DNA of 64,000 nt. Source: Atriophallophorus winterbourni. Its lineage: Eukaryota > Platyhelminthes > Trematoda > Plagiorchiida > Microphallidae. Position 1 is the stretch's first letter, and the number at the start of each line of letters is the position of its first letter. This document shows positions 45,775-57,100 of this stretch, one piece after another. The translations under genes and the position numbers were made by a program. Under the pieces are notes generated by a model. It had not been told where the DNA came from. It ran no database searches and was given only the letters and a program-made list of their open reading frames with translations. The stretch covers positions 62,001 through 126,000 of the forward strand of contig JACCGJ010004943.1 of assembly GCA_013407085.1 (NCBI GenBank), written 5' to 3'.

Positions 45775-46089
45775 AAGATATATAGGTGGGTTGAGCACTT
45801 CAGTCAGCTACTGAACCGCCCGTCATCTATCAATGCAGTATTCACTTCCCAATAACTAGCTGTGAATACCCGTTCAACTGCAAGGCACCATTAGAATACG
45901 AGATATAAAGTGTTTTACGACGAATGCAGAATGGTTAATCGCAAGGTGATGACGGAATTTCCGTTTAATTTATTAAAGCCTGTGCCGACGTATTATTATC
46001 TCCGCTACATCGACTGGTTTGTTCGATCTAATATTAACTATACGCGGGATCCTAGAGCACCGTGCACGTTATAAACAGCAAACGATAGC

Positions 46090-46573
46090 TTGCTTTATTG
46101 ACTTCCGCGCCGCCTTGTAATCCGTAGACCATGTTTGTTTATGGGACATCATGCTATCGGATGGGGTTCCATTAAAGCTCGTCAACCTAATCAGAGCCTA
46201 CTACAGCTCTACAAGGGCACGGGTAGGTGTCTACGGTGAAGAATCGCGTGAATTTAACTTGCACATAGGAGTGAGGCAAGGTTGCCTGCTATCGCGGTTT
46301 ATGTTTAACTATGTCATAGACTGGATAATGAACCTGGCGTTAACAGATTATCAAAAGGTGCAAATTTCAACGCATCTATGGATTTCCGACCTTGACTACG
46401 CTGACGATATAGTCGTTCTGGGCGACAATAACGAAATGCTGCAAAGCGTTTCAGACCGCATTAGTGCCACTGCCGCGAAAGTTGGTCTTGAGATAAACGC
46501 GGCTAAAACCAAGGCATTTTTATACCGACACACCAGGCATCCAGCCACTTCGCGTCCAGGGTTGTCCGATTGA
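46090..46573 (+). pseudogene. RTE-1 reverse transcriptase palm
   Basis: Just upstream of the 140-codon open stretch (46151-46573) motif A is visible as CFIDFRAAL followed by a stop where F-D should be (near 46124). The stretch itself has ARVGVYGEESREFNLHIG, motif B as VRQGCLLSRFMFNYVIDW, motif C as LDYADDIVVLG with YADD at 46397-46408, and GLEINAAKTK. The two catalytic aspartates of motif C are intact, but motif A is broken by the stop. Confidence 0.9.
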
Positions 46574-46610
46574 ATACGTTCCAGTCTTCAAATACCTCGG
46601 CTCAAGTATA

Positions 46611-47204
46611 TTGCCCAATGGTCAGGCGAAAGATGAAGTGAAGTTAAGGGTCGATCGTGCTCGTAATGCGTTTTTGCAGTTGGAGGGCACCCTTTGGCGC
46701 AAGCCCGGGATCAGCCTAAAAACTAAGACGCGTGTTTATCAAGCAGCGATCCGCCCTGTACTGCTTTACGGATGCGAGACATGGCCTTTAAGGTCACAGG
46801 ATGTACGCACATTAGAAGTGTTCGACCATTGGTGCCTTAGGGTAATCTTGGGCATCCGATATACTGACCGAGTATCTAACGCAGCCGTACGAGAGCGTTG
46901 CAGCGGACTATCTCCACTTTCCGCTCACATACAACGGCGAAGTCTGCAATGGTTTGAGAACGTCTTCCAAAAGACAGACTCAGCACTTTCAAAACTCGTC
47001 CTTGACCACAAACCCGTTCGCACCTGTCGTCGGCAGCAAGGTGGTCAAGTGAAAACATGGCTATCAACTGTGAAACAGGATGTTCTGCCTACTGACTACA
47101 GAGTTTGCAGGTGGGAATTAGCCTGGATCACAATCCGCAACGATCTCGCCTCCAATCGCCGTGCGTGGGCTAGAGCGATCCGAGACATCAATAAAGCCGG
47201 CTAA
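46611..47204 (+). pseudogene. RTE-1 C-terminal domain
   Basis: A 197-codon open stretch, the longest intact part of this element. It begins just after a frame change following the palm (reads FKYLGSS in that frame) and has NAFLQLEGTLWRK, TKTRVYQAAIRPVLLYGCETW, and WCLRVILGIRYTDRVSNAAVR. The C-terminal portion has a partly altered R-x-L-x-W-F block (RRSLQWFENVFQ). It ends RAIRDINKAG at a TAA, near the natural C-terminus of the family. No enzymatic motif lies here; in relatives this region helps bind template RNA. Confidence 0.88.
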
Positions 47205-47245
47205 TCCACCCTTGGAGCCAGCCGCACAAAAGTAATGTGAAGTAA

Positions 47246-47469
47246 GTACATCGAAACCTGAGGACAAGAAAACTGAAAGAAAGAGGAATAAATATCTATG
47301 AAATTAGCATAAAAACTTCCGAATTTCTTAAAAACATTACTGTATAGCTTGCGAAAGCGTTTTACGTATCAAAACTGACAATTATTTTCTCCTAATTCTC
47401 CCCCGTCATGTGAATGTTTTACGAGTTGAGCCCTATGAAACCCACTTTGATAATTTGCAGAATGAGGTG
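47246..47469 (+). repeat. Satellite A remnant
   Basis: Less than half a monomer (ACATCGAAACCTGAGGAC through GCAGAATGAGGTG) separates RTE-1 from the next LINE fragment. Confidence 0.85.
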
Positions 47470-48508
47470 TGTCAACGATGGATGTACATCACAATCGCGT
47501 GATTGTTCAAGTTTTGCAGCTTTTAAAATGAATAAATTGTCCGATACGGTAGGATTAATCTTCCTCGCAGCGCTGGCAACGGAAGACAGAACTCGATTGT
47601 ATTGCGTCATTTGCACGGCAGCGGCGTGATCTGCGTTCAGCAGCCAAGAGCTGCATCTGCTCCTACGCAGCTTGCAGAAGAGGCTTTACTCAACGCCCCT
47701 AATGTGAGCGGTTAAGAGCAAGGTTTTCCCTAAATCGCCAAGTGATATCATATCTCTTTTGAAAACGCCTTTGTAGCGCAAGTGCGGTCTGCCTAATGGT
47801 TGACTTCCTAGTTGCCAATCACCATATAGTAGATGTTTAGGAATACGACCATTTTCTATTCTGTAGACATGACCAAGCCACTGCAGGCGGCGCTGTCGCA
47901 GTAGAGTGAACATGCCATGTAGACCAGCTATTGAAAGCACTCCAGCATTAGTCACTGTCCATCTACGATATGTTCAAGATACGGCGGATGTCTCAGTAGA
48001 TAAAAAGCATTCAGCTTACGTTCCTGTCTTGCGTGGCTGGTTCGGGATTTACTGCCGTACAGTGAAGCATTTGGTACGCACGCGCTGTATACCGTCATCT
48101 ATATCTTTACAGTCAGCTCGCGATTACCCAAAACACGAGAGTTCAAAACGCACAGAATGGCAGCTTCTCTGCCAATCCACTTATAAAGCTCCGTGTCTAG
48201 CGAGAGGTTATCCGTAATGGTTAAACCAAAGTATGTGAACTGATATACCGATTCAAGCTGACAGTTATGATTGAAGGCGATACAGTCTCTTGACCAAGGA
48301 ATTTAATCTTGTTCATGCTGATTGGTAGCCCAAATTCGTTGCATGCCGAAGAAATACTGTCTATTAGAGACTGAAGGTGCTCTATGGTGTAAGCAATAAA
48401 GGCTCATTGTTGTAAACAGCGAGTAACGGATTAGCACATTTCGAGTCTTGGTTTGTGCTCTCAACCGGTTTTGTCTGAAAAGCTTGCCATCACTTCGCGT
48501 GCGTATGA
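47470..48508 (-). mobile_element. RTE-2 LINE fragment, copy C
   Basis: A 5'-truncated minus-strand insertion with the family 3' end at left (GATGTACATCACAATCGCG, matching 18837). It runs to about 48508 (TTCGCGTGCGT, matching about 21840). The open stretch 47686-47955 has RRLQWLGHVYRIENGRIPKHLLYG and RPHLRYKGVFKRDM, the best-preserved copy of the C-terminal block in the window. Truncation of the 5' side is typical of LINE insertion. Confidence 0.88.
47686..47955 (-). pseudogene. RTE-2 copy C, C-terminal fragment
   Basis: An 89-codon open stretch starting MTNAG within the family block W-M-D-x-x-T-N-A, continuing through HGMFTLLRQRRLQWLGHVYR, then GRPHLRYKGVFKRDM. These residues are the C-terminal signature of this RTE-type family. 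It ends at a stop near the natural end. Confidence 0.82.
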
Positions 48509-49020
48509 ATGAAATGCCAAAATTAGAAAAAAAGTTTTTGAAAATATTTTCTTCAATTTTTATTGAAATTTGTCAATCACCAGACGTAAGGGCTAACACA
48601 TTTTATTTTTCACAACGCTCGAAAGAGAATATTCAATCTCCTCACCATGAATGGTTTTTTGACCACATTATTTCCCTCTCATTAATAGTTTCTATTTTAG
48701 ATATGAGTGGAAATGTTGAAATGTTTTCGTGTACTATGAGTCAACGCAGTGGGTAAAAAGTTCAAAATCACAAACCATAAGGCTTACCACATACAAACAA
48801 GCGGACCAGTAAGCACAAATAAAAAGGAATAAATATGTATGAAATTAGCATAAAAATTTCTAAATGTATTAGAAACATTAGTCTTAAACTTAAACAAAAA
48901 TTACGGTGTTTTAAGTATCAAAAATCACAATTATTTTCTCATAATTGTCCCCCGTTAGGAAAATGTTTTTTTCGAGTCAAGCACTATGAAACCCAATTCA
49001 ATAGAATGCAGAATAATGTG
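48509..49020 (+). repeat. Satellite A monomer between RTE-2 copies
   Basis: One monomer of about 510 bp in plus orientation, from GAATGAAATGCCAAAATTAG to TGCAGAATAATGTG. It is the rightmost satellite A in the window. Confidence 0.88.
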
Positions 49021-49787
49021 TTGTTGTTAACCTAAGTCGGTCGATGTCAACCATGGATGTTAATCACAATCGCGTCAATGTTTAAGTTTTGCAGCTTTTC
49101 GAATGACTAAACAGTCCGATTCGGGAGGAACAATCTCTCCCGCAGCGTTAGCAACGAAAGTCAGATCTCGGTTGTATTGCGTCAGTTGCACGCCGGTGGC
49201 GTGATCTGCGTTCACCAGTTAATAGCTGTATCTGCTCCTACACAGCTTGCAGACCACGCTTTACACAGTGCCTCCGAGAGCAACTTTTTCCATAATCAGC
49301 GGTGTAATGCCAAGAGCTTTCATATCTCTTTTGCGAACGTGTTTGTTCCGCAAGTGCGGTCTGACCAATGGTCGACTTCCTAGTTGCAACTCACTATAGA
49401 GTAGGTCTTTCAAAATACGATAATTTACTATTCTGTAGACATGGCCAAGTCACCGCAGGCGGTTCTGTGGCAACAGAGTGAACATGCTTTGTAGACCAGC
49501 ATTTGAAAGCAATTCAGCATCAGTCAATCTGTACATCCACGATATGTTCAAGAAACGACGAATGTTTCGTAGATGTAAAGCATTCAGCTTACGTTCGTGT
49601 TTTGCGTCGGTCGTGTAGGTTTTACTGCCATACAGTAAAGCATTTGGTACGCACGCGCTGTATGCCATCACCTTTGTCTTTATAGTCAGCTTGCGGTTAC
49701 CCTGAACACGAGAGTTCGAAAGGAACACAATGACAGTTGCTTCGCCCATCCACTTATTGAGCTCCTAGTCTAGCAGGAGGTTATCCG
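49021..49787 (-). mobile_element. RTE-2 LINE fragment, copy D
   Basis: A 5'-truncated minus-strand fragment. Its 3' end at left reads TTGTTGTTAACCTAAGTCG, like 18802. The open stretch 49450-49749 covers the C-terminal blocks (NALLYGSKTYT, HLRNIRRFLNISWM, and a LLPQNRLR end). It stops at about 49787 (GAGGTTATCCGTAG) and the 82-bp satellite B begins at once. Confidence 0.85.
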
Positions 49788-51199
49788 TAGTCCATCTCAG
49801 ATTGGTTTAAAACGTTTGGAGTATTTAGACTGAAATAATAGGCATTGTCAGATCTGATTGGTTCAAACCGTCGATCTCAGATTGGTTCAAGACATTTGTA
49901 GTTTCATGACTGAATTAATAGGCATTGTCAGCTCTCATTTATTCAAATATTATGGAATTTAGATTGGTTTGAAACGTTTGTAGATTTGGATTAAAATATT
50001 GAGCATTGTCAGCTCCGATTGGTTAAAACGTTGTGATCGGAGATTGATTTAGAACGTTTGTAGATTTGGACTGAAATATTGGGCATTGTCAGCTCTGATT
50101 GGTTCAAAAAATTGACGATCTCAGATTGATTCTACATGTTTGTGGTTTTCAGAGTAACATATTAGACATTGTCAGCTCTGATTGTTCCATACATCGTCGA
50201 TCTCAGATTGGTTTAAAACGTTTGTAGATTTTAGAATAAAATATAAATCATTATCAGCTTTGATTGGTTCAAACATTGTCGATCTCAGATAAGTTGAAAA
50301 CGTTTTTTGTGGACTGAAATATTGAGCATTGTAAGCTCTGATTTGTTCAAACTTTGTCGATCTCAGATTGGTACAAAACGTACGTAATTGTGGACTGAAA
50401 TATTGAGCATTGTCAGCTCTGATTAATTCAAACATCGTCTATCTCAGATTGGTTCAAAACATTGTTGATTTAGGAGTGAAATATCAAGCATTGTCTGCTC
50501 TGAATGGTTTGAGCATTGTCAATCTCAGTATAATTCCAAACGTTCGAAGTTTTTGAAGTTAAATATTGAGAATTGTCAGCTCTCATTGGTTCAAACATAG
50601 TCGATCTCAGATTGGTTCGAAACTTTCGTTTTTCTTTTTGAAATATTGAGCATTGTCAGCTCTGATTAGTTTACAAATTGTCGTTCTCAGATTGGCTTAA
50701 AAAGTTTGTTGTTCATAGACTGAAATGTTGAGCATTTTGAGATCTGATTGATTCCAAACATTGTTGATCTCAGATAAGTTCAAAACGTTTTTGATTTTGG
50801 GAGTGAAATATTGAGCATTGTCAGCTCTGATTGGTTCAAACGTCGTCGATCTCAGATTAGTTCAAAACGTTTGTAGTTTGGGGACTGAAATACTAAGCAT
50901 TCTCAGCTCTGATTGATTTAAACATCGTCGATCTTAGATTGATTCAATAAGTTTGTAAATTTTGGACTGAAATATTTGGCATTGTCAGATCTGATTAGTT
51001 CAAACATTGTCGATCTCAGAGTGGTTTAGAACGTTTGTAGTTTTTTATACTGAAATATTGAGCATTGTCAAATCTTACTGATTTAAATATTTTCGATCAC
51101 AGGTTGGTTCGAAATGTTATTAGATTTTGGACTGAAATACTTAGCATTGTCAGCTCTGATTGGTTCAAACATTGTCGACTTCAGATTGGTTTAAAACGT

Positions 51200-53050
51200 T
51201 TTTAGTTTTTAGACAGAAATATCAAGCCTTGTCTGCTCTGATTGGTTCGAACGTTGTCGATCTCAGATTGGTTTAAAACGTTTGTAGTTTTTAGACTGAA
51301 ATATGAGTCATTGTCAGCTCTGATTGGTTCAAATCGTTCGTATTTGTGGACTGAAATATTGAACATTGTCAGCTCCAATTGATTTAAACTTTGTCGATTT
51401 CAGATTTTGTCAAACCGTTTGCAGTTTTTAGACGAACAATCTGTCATTCTCAGCTGTGTTTGGTTCGCGCATTGTCGATTCAGGATTAATTCCAAACGTT
51501 CGACGTTTATAAAGTTCAATATTGTGAATTGTCGGCTCTGATAGGTTCAAACAATTTCGATCTCAGATTGGTTCAAAACGTTCGTTTTTCGTATTGAAAT
51601 ATTAAGCATTGTCAGCTCTGATTAGTTTACGAATTGTCGATCTCAGATTGGTTTAAAACGTTTGTAGTTTTCAGACTGAAATGTTGAGCATCTTGAGTTC
51701 TCATTGGATCCAAACATCGTCGATCTCAGATAAGTTCAAAACGTTTTTAGTTTTTGGACTGAAATATTGAGCATTGCCAGCTCTGATTGGTTCAAACTTC
51801 ATCGATCTCAGACTAGTTCAAAACGTTTGTAGTATCTGGAGTGAAATACTAAGCATTCTCAGCTCTGATTTGTTTAAACATCGTCGATCTCAGATAAGTT
51901 CTAAACTTCTTCAGTTTCTGGACTGAAATAATAAGCGTTGTCAGCTCTGATAGGTTCAAACATCGTCGATCTCAGATTGGTTCAAAACATTTGTTTTTTC
52001 TTTTAAAATATTAAGCATTGTCAGCTCTGATTGGTTTACAAATCGTTTCTCTAAGATTGGTTCAAAACGTTTGTATTTTTAGGAATAAAACATAAATCAT
52101 TGTCAGCTCTGATTGGTTCAAACATTGTCCATCTCAGATAAGTTCAAAACGTTTTTAGTCTTTGGACAGCAATATTGAGCATTGTCAGCTCTGATTGGTC
52201 CAAACTTCGTCCATCTCAGATAAGTTCAAAACGTTTGTAGTTTCTGGACTAAAATTCTGAACATTCTCAGCTCTGATTGGTTTAAACATCGTCGATCTTA
52301 GATTAGTTCGAAACCTTTTTAGTTTCTTTACTGAAATATTAGGCATTGTCACATCTGATTGGTTCAAACATTGTCGATCTGAGGTTGGTTCAAAACGTTT
52401 GTAGTTTTTAGACTGAAATATTGAGCATTGTCAAATCTTACTGGTTTAAACATTGTCGATTACAGATTGGTTCGAAACGTTTTTAGATTCTGGACTGAAA
52501 TACTTAGCACTGTCAGTTTTGATGGGTTCAAACATTGTCGATCTCAGATTGGTTCAAAACGTGTGTACTTTTTCGACTGATATATCAAGCCTTGTCTGCT
52601 CTGATTGGTTCAAACGTTGTCGATCTCAGATTGGTTTAAAACGTTTGTAGTTTTTAGACTGAAATATAAGTCATTGTCAGCTCTGATTGGTTCAAAACGT
52701 TCGTATTTGTGGACTGAAATATTGAACATTGTCAGCTCCGATTGGTTTAAACTTTGTCGATTTCAGATTTTGTCAAACCGTTTGCAGTTTTTAGACAAAC
52801 ATTCTGTCATTCTCAGCTCTGTTTGGTTCGCGCATTGTCGATCTAGGTTTAATTCCATACGTTCGACGTTTATGAAGTTCAATATTGTGAATTGTCGGCT
52901 CTGATAGGTTCAAACATTGTCGATCTCAGATTGGTTCAAAACGTTCGTTTTTCTTATTGAAATATTAAGCATTGTCAGCTCTGATTGGTTCACAAATTGT
53001 CGATCTCAGATTGGTTTAAAACGTTTGTAGTTTTTTTACTGAAATATTGA
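51200..53050 (+). repeat. Satellite B higher-order repeat, about 1.36 kb
   Basis: The run of unit variants around 51226-51640 recurs at 52589-53000, an offset of about 1363 bp. Private words are shared, such as GCCTTGTCTGCTCTG, CATTCTCAGCT with GGTTCGCGCATTG, and ATTCCAAACGTTCGACG-like words. Confidence 0.75.
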
Positions 53051-54139
53051 GCATGATCAGTTCTGATCTTCTAGAAAATTGTCGATCTCTTATTGGTTTG
53101 AAACGTATGCAGTTTTTGGACTTAATAATTAGGCATTGTCAGGTCTGATTCATTCAGACCTTGTCGATCTCAGATTGGTTGACAAACGTTTGTAGTTTTT
53201 GGACCCAAATATTCAGCATAATCAGCTCTGACACGTTTAAACCAACGATTTCAGATTGGTTCAGAACGTTTGTAGTTTCTGGACTGAAATACTAAGCATC
53301 TTCAGCTCTGAATGGTTTGACCATTTCGATTTCAAATTGTATCAAAACATTTGTAGTTTTTAATCTAAAATTACAAGCATTTTTAGCTTTGATTGGTTCA
53401 AACATCACCAATATCATATTAGTTCAAAACGTTTGTAGTTTTCAGGCAGAAATACTAAGCATTTTCAGCTCTGATTGGTTCAAGCATAGCCAATCTCAGA
53501 TTGGTTCGAATTGTATTTAGTATTTGCACTAAAATATTGAGCATTGTCAGCTCTGATTGGTTCAACTTCGTCGATCTCAGATTAGTTTGTAACGTTTGTA
53601 GTTTCTGGAATGAAATACTAAGTATTCTCAGCTATGATTGATTCAAACATCGTCGATTTCAGATGAGTTCAAAACTTTTGTAGATATTGTACTGAAATAT
53701 TAAGCATTCTCAGATCTGATTGGTTCAAACATAGCCAATCTCAGATTCGTTCAAAACGTTTGTAGTTTTTAGATTGAAATGGCAAGCCTCGTCTGCTCTG
53801 ATTGGTTCAAACTTTGTAGATCTCAGATTAGTTTGAAACGTTTGTAGTTTTCAGACTGAAATATCAGGCTTTGTCAGCTCTGATTGGTTTAAAGGTTGTC
53901 GATCTCAGCTTGGTTCAAATCGTTTGTAGTTTTAGGACTAAAATATAAGGCATTGTCAGCTCTGATTGATTCAAACATTGTCGATCTCAGATTTCTTCAA
54001 ACCGTTTGTGGATTGTAGACTAAAATATCAAGCCTTGTCTGCTCTGATTGGTTCAAACTTTGTCGATCTCCGATTGGTTTAAAACGATTGTTGTTTCTAG
54101 ACTGAAATATTAAGCATTCTCAGATCAGATTTGTTCAAA

Positions 54140-57100
54140 ACATTTGTAGTTTCCGCACTGAAATATTGAGCATTGTCAGCTCTGATCTTTTCAAACATTG
54201 TCGATCTCAGATTGGTTCTAAACTTTGGTTATTATTAGAGTAGTATATTAGGCATTGTCAGCTCTGATTGGTTCAAACAATGTCGGTATCGAATTGGTTC
54301 AAAACGTTTGTAGTTTTTAGAATGAAATATAAGTAATTTTCAGATCCGATTCGTACAAACATTGTCGATCTCAATTAGTTCAAAACGTTTTTTTTTTGGA
54401 CTGAACTACTAATCATTTTCAGCTCTGATTGGTTTAAGCATCGTCGATCTCAGATTAGTTCAAAACCGTTGTAGTTTCCGGACTGAAATATTGAGCATTG
54501 TCAGAGCTGATTGGTTTAAACATTTGGAGTTCAGATTGTTTCAAAACTGTTGTAGTTTTTAAACTGAAATATTGAGCATTTTTCGCTGTGATTGGTTCAA
54601 ACATCGCCAATTTCAGATTGGTTCGAAACGTTTGTAGTTTTTAGACTTAAATATTGAGCATTGTCAGCTCTAAATGGTTTATACATTTTCGATCTTAGAT
54701 TGATTTAAATCGTTTGTAGTTTTTGGACTGAATTATTGAACATTGTCAAATTTGATTCGTTCAAACTTCGTCGATCTCAGATTAGTTCAAAACGTTTGTA
54801 GTTTGTGGACTGACCTACTAAGCAATTTCAGCTCTGATTGTTTTGAACATCGTCGATCTCAGAATAGCTCAAAACCTTTGTAGTTTCCGGACTGGAATAT
54901 CAGGCATTGTCAGATGTGATTGGTTTAAACATTTCGAATTCAGATTGGTTCGAAACGTTTGTAGTTTTTAGACTGAAATACTGAGCATTTTCAGCTCTGA
55001 TTGGTTCAAAAATCGCCAATTTCAGATTGGTTTGAAACGTTTGTAATTTTTGGACTAAAATATTGAGCATTGTCAGCTCTTATTGAATAAAACATTGTCG
55101 ATTTTAGATTGATATGAATCGTTTGTAGTATTTAGACTGAAATATTAAACATTTTCAGATTTGATTGGTTTAAACATTGTTGATCTCAGATTAATCCCAA
55201 ACGTTTGAAGTTTTCAAAGTTAAATATTGTGAACTGTCAGCTCTGATAGGTTTAAACTTTGTCGATCTCAGATTGGTTCAAAACTTTAGTTTTTTATTGA
55301 AATATTAGGCATTGTCAGCTGTGATCGGTCTACACATTGTTGATCTCCGATTGGTTCAAAAGTTCGTAGTTTTAAGACCCAAATATTGAGCATTGTCAGA
55401 TCTGAATGGTTCAAAACATTTGTATTTCCCGGACTGAAATATCGAGCATTGTCAGCTCTGATCTTTCCAAACATTGTCGAACTCAAATTGGTTCGAAACC
55501 TTCGTAGTTTTCAGAATGAAATATCAGGCATTGTCAACTCTGATTAATTCAAACATTGTCGATTTCAGATTTGTTCAAAACATTTGCAGTTTTTAGACGA
55601 ACATTTTGTCATTCTTAGCTCTGATTGGTGTGAACATTGTCGATCTCAGAATAATTCTGAACGTTCGAAGTTTTTGAAGTTGAATATTGTGAATTGTCAG
55701 CTTTGATAGGTTCAAACATTGTCGATCTCAGATTGGTTCAAAACGATAGTTTTTTATTGAAATATCAGGCATTGTCAGCTCTGATTGGTCTACACATTGT
55801 CGATCTCCGATTGGTTCAAAAAGTTTGTAGTTTTTAGACTGAAATATTAGGCATTGTCAGATCTGATTGGTTCAAAACATTTGTAGTTTTCGCACTGAAA
55901 TATTGAGCATTGTCAGATCTGATCTTTTCAAACATTGTCGATCTCAGATTAGTTATATACTTTCGTTAATTTTAGAGTAGTATATTAGGCATTGTCAGCT
56001 CTGATTGGTTTAAACATTGTTGATCTCGGATTGGTTCAAAACGTTTGTAGTTTTTAAAGTGAAATATAAATAGTTTTCAGCTCCGATTGGTTCAAACATT
56101 GTCGATCTCAGATTAGTCCAACAAGTTCTTAGTTTTTGGACTCAACTACTAAGCATTCTCAGCTCTGATTGGTTTAAACATCGTCGATCTAAGATCAGTT
56201 CAAAACCGTTGTGGTTTCCGGACTGAAATATTAAGCATTGTCAGACCTGATTAGTTTAAACATTTGGAATTCAGATTGATTTGGAACGTTTGTAGTTTTT
56301 AGACTGGAATATTGAGCATTTTTTGCGGTGATTGGTTCAAACATCGCCAATTTCAGATTGGTTCGACACGTTTGTAGTTTTTGGACTTGAATATTGAGCA
56401 TTGTCAGCTCTAAATGGTTTATACATTGTCGATCTCAGATTGATTTAAATCGTTTGCAGTTTTTAGACTGAAATATTAAACATTGTCAGATTTGATTCGT
56501 TTATACTTCGTCGATCTCAGATTAGTTCAAAACGTTTGTAGTTTGTGGACTGAACTACTAAGCATTCTCAGCTCTGATTGGTTTAAACATCGTCGATCTC
56601 AGATCAGTTCAAAACCGTTGTAGTTTCCGGACTGAAATATTAGGCATTGTCAGAGCTGATTGGTTTAAACATTTAGAATTCAGATTGATTCGAACGTTTG
56701 TAGTTTTTAGACTGGAATATTGAGCATTCACCGCTGTGATTGGTTCGAACATCGCCAATTTCAGATTGGTTCGAAACGTTTGTAGTTTTTGGACTTGAAT
56801 ATTGAGAATTGTCCGCTCTAATTGGTTTATACATTGTCGATCTCAGATTGATTTAAATCGTTTGTAGTTTTTGGACTGAAATATTGAACATTGCCAGATT
56901 TGATTCGATCAAACTTCGTCGATCTCAGATTAGTTTAAAACGTTTGTAGTTTGTGGACTGAACTACTAAGCATTCTCAGCTCTGATTGGTTCAATCATCG
57001 TCGATCTCAGATTAGTTCAAAACCTTTGTAGTTCCCGGACTGAAATATCAGGCATTGCCAGATCTGATTGGTTTAATCATTTCGAATTCAGATTGGTTCA

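Larger units (their letters stand above)
44026..47245 (+). mobile_element. RTE-1 LINE, nearly full length, decayed
   Basis: A plus-strand LINE with a structured 5' region, an endonuclease relic, a linker and a reverse transcriptase with an intact YADD, and a C-terminal domain. Total length of 3.2 kb fits RTE elements, which have one ORF and a short 3' tail. The sequence resembles a family common in trematode genomes (blocks VACLSEVR, SDHTLV, LEINAAKTK, YGCETWPL). It contains a deletion and scrambled part near 45775-46080 and multiple stops and frame changes. The 3' end lies at about 47245 with no poly-A tail, followed by satellite A. Confidence 0.9.
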
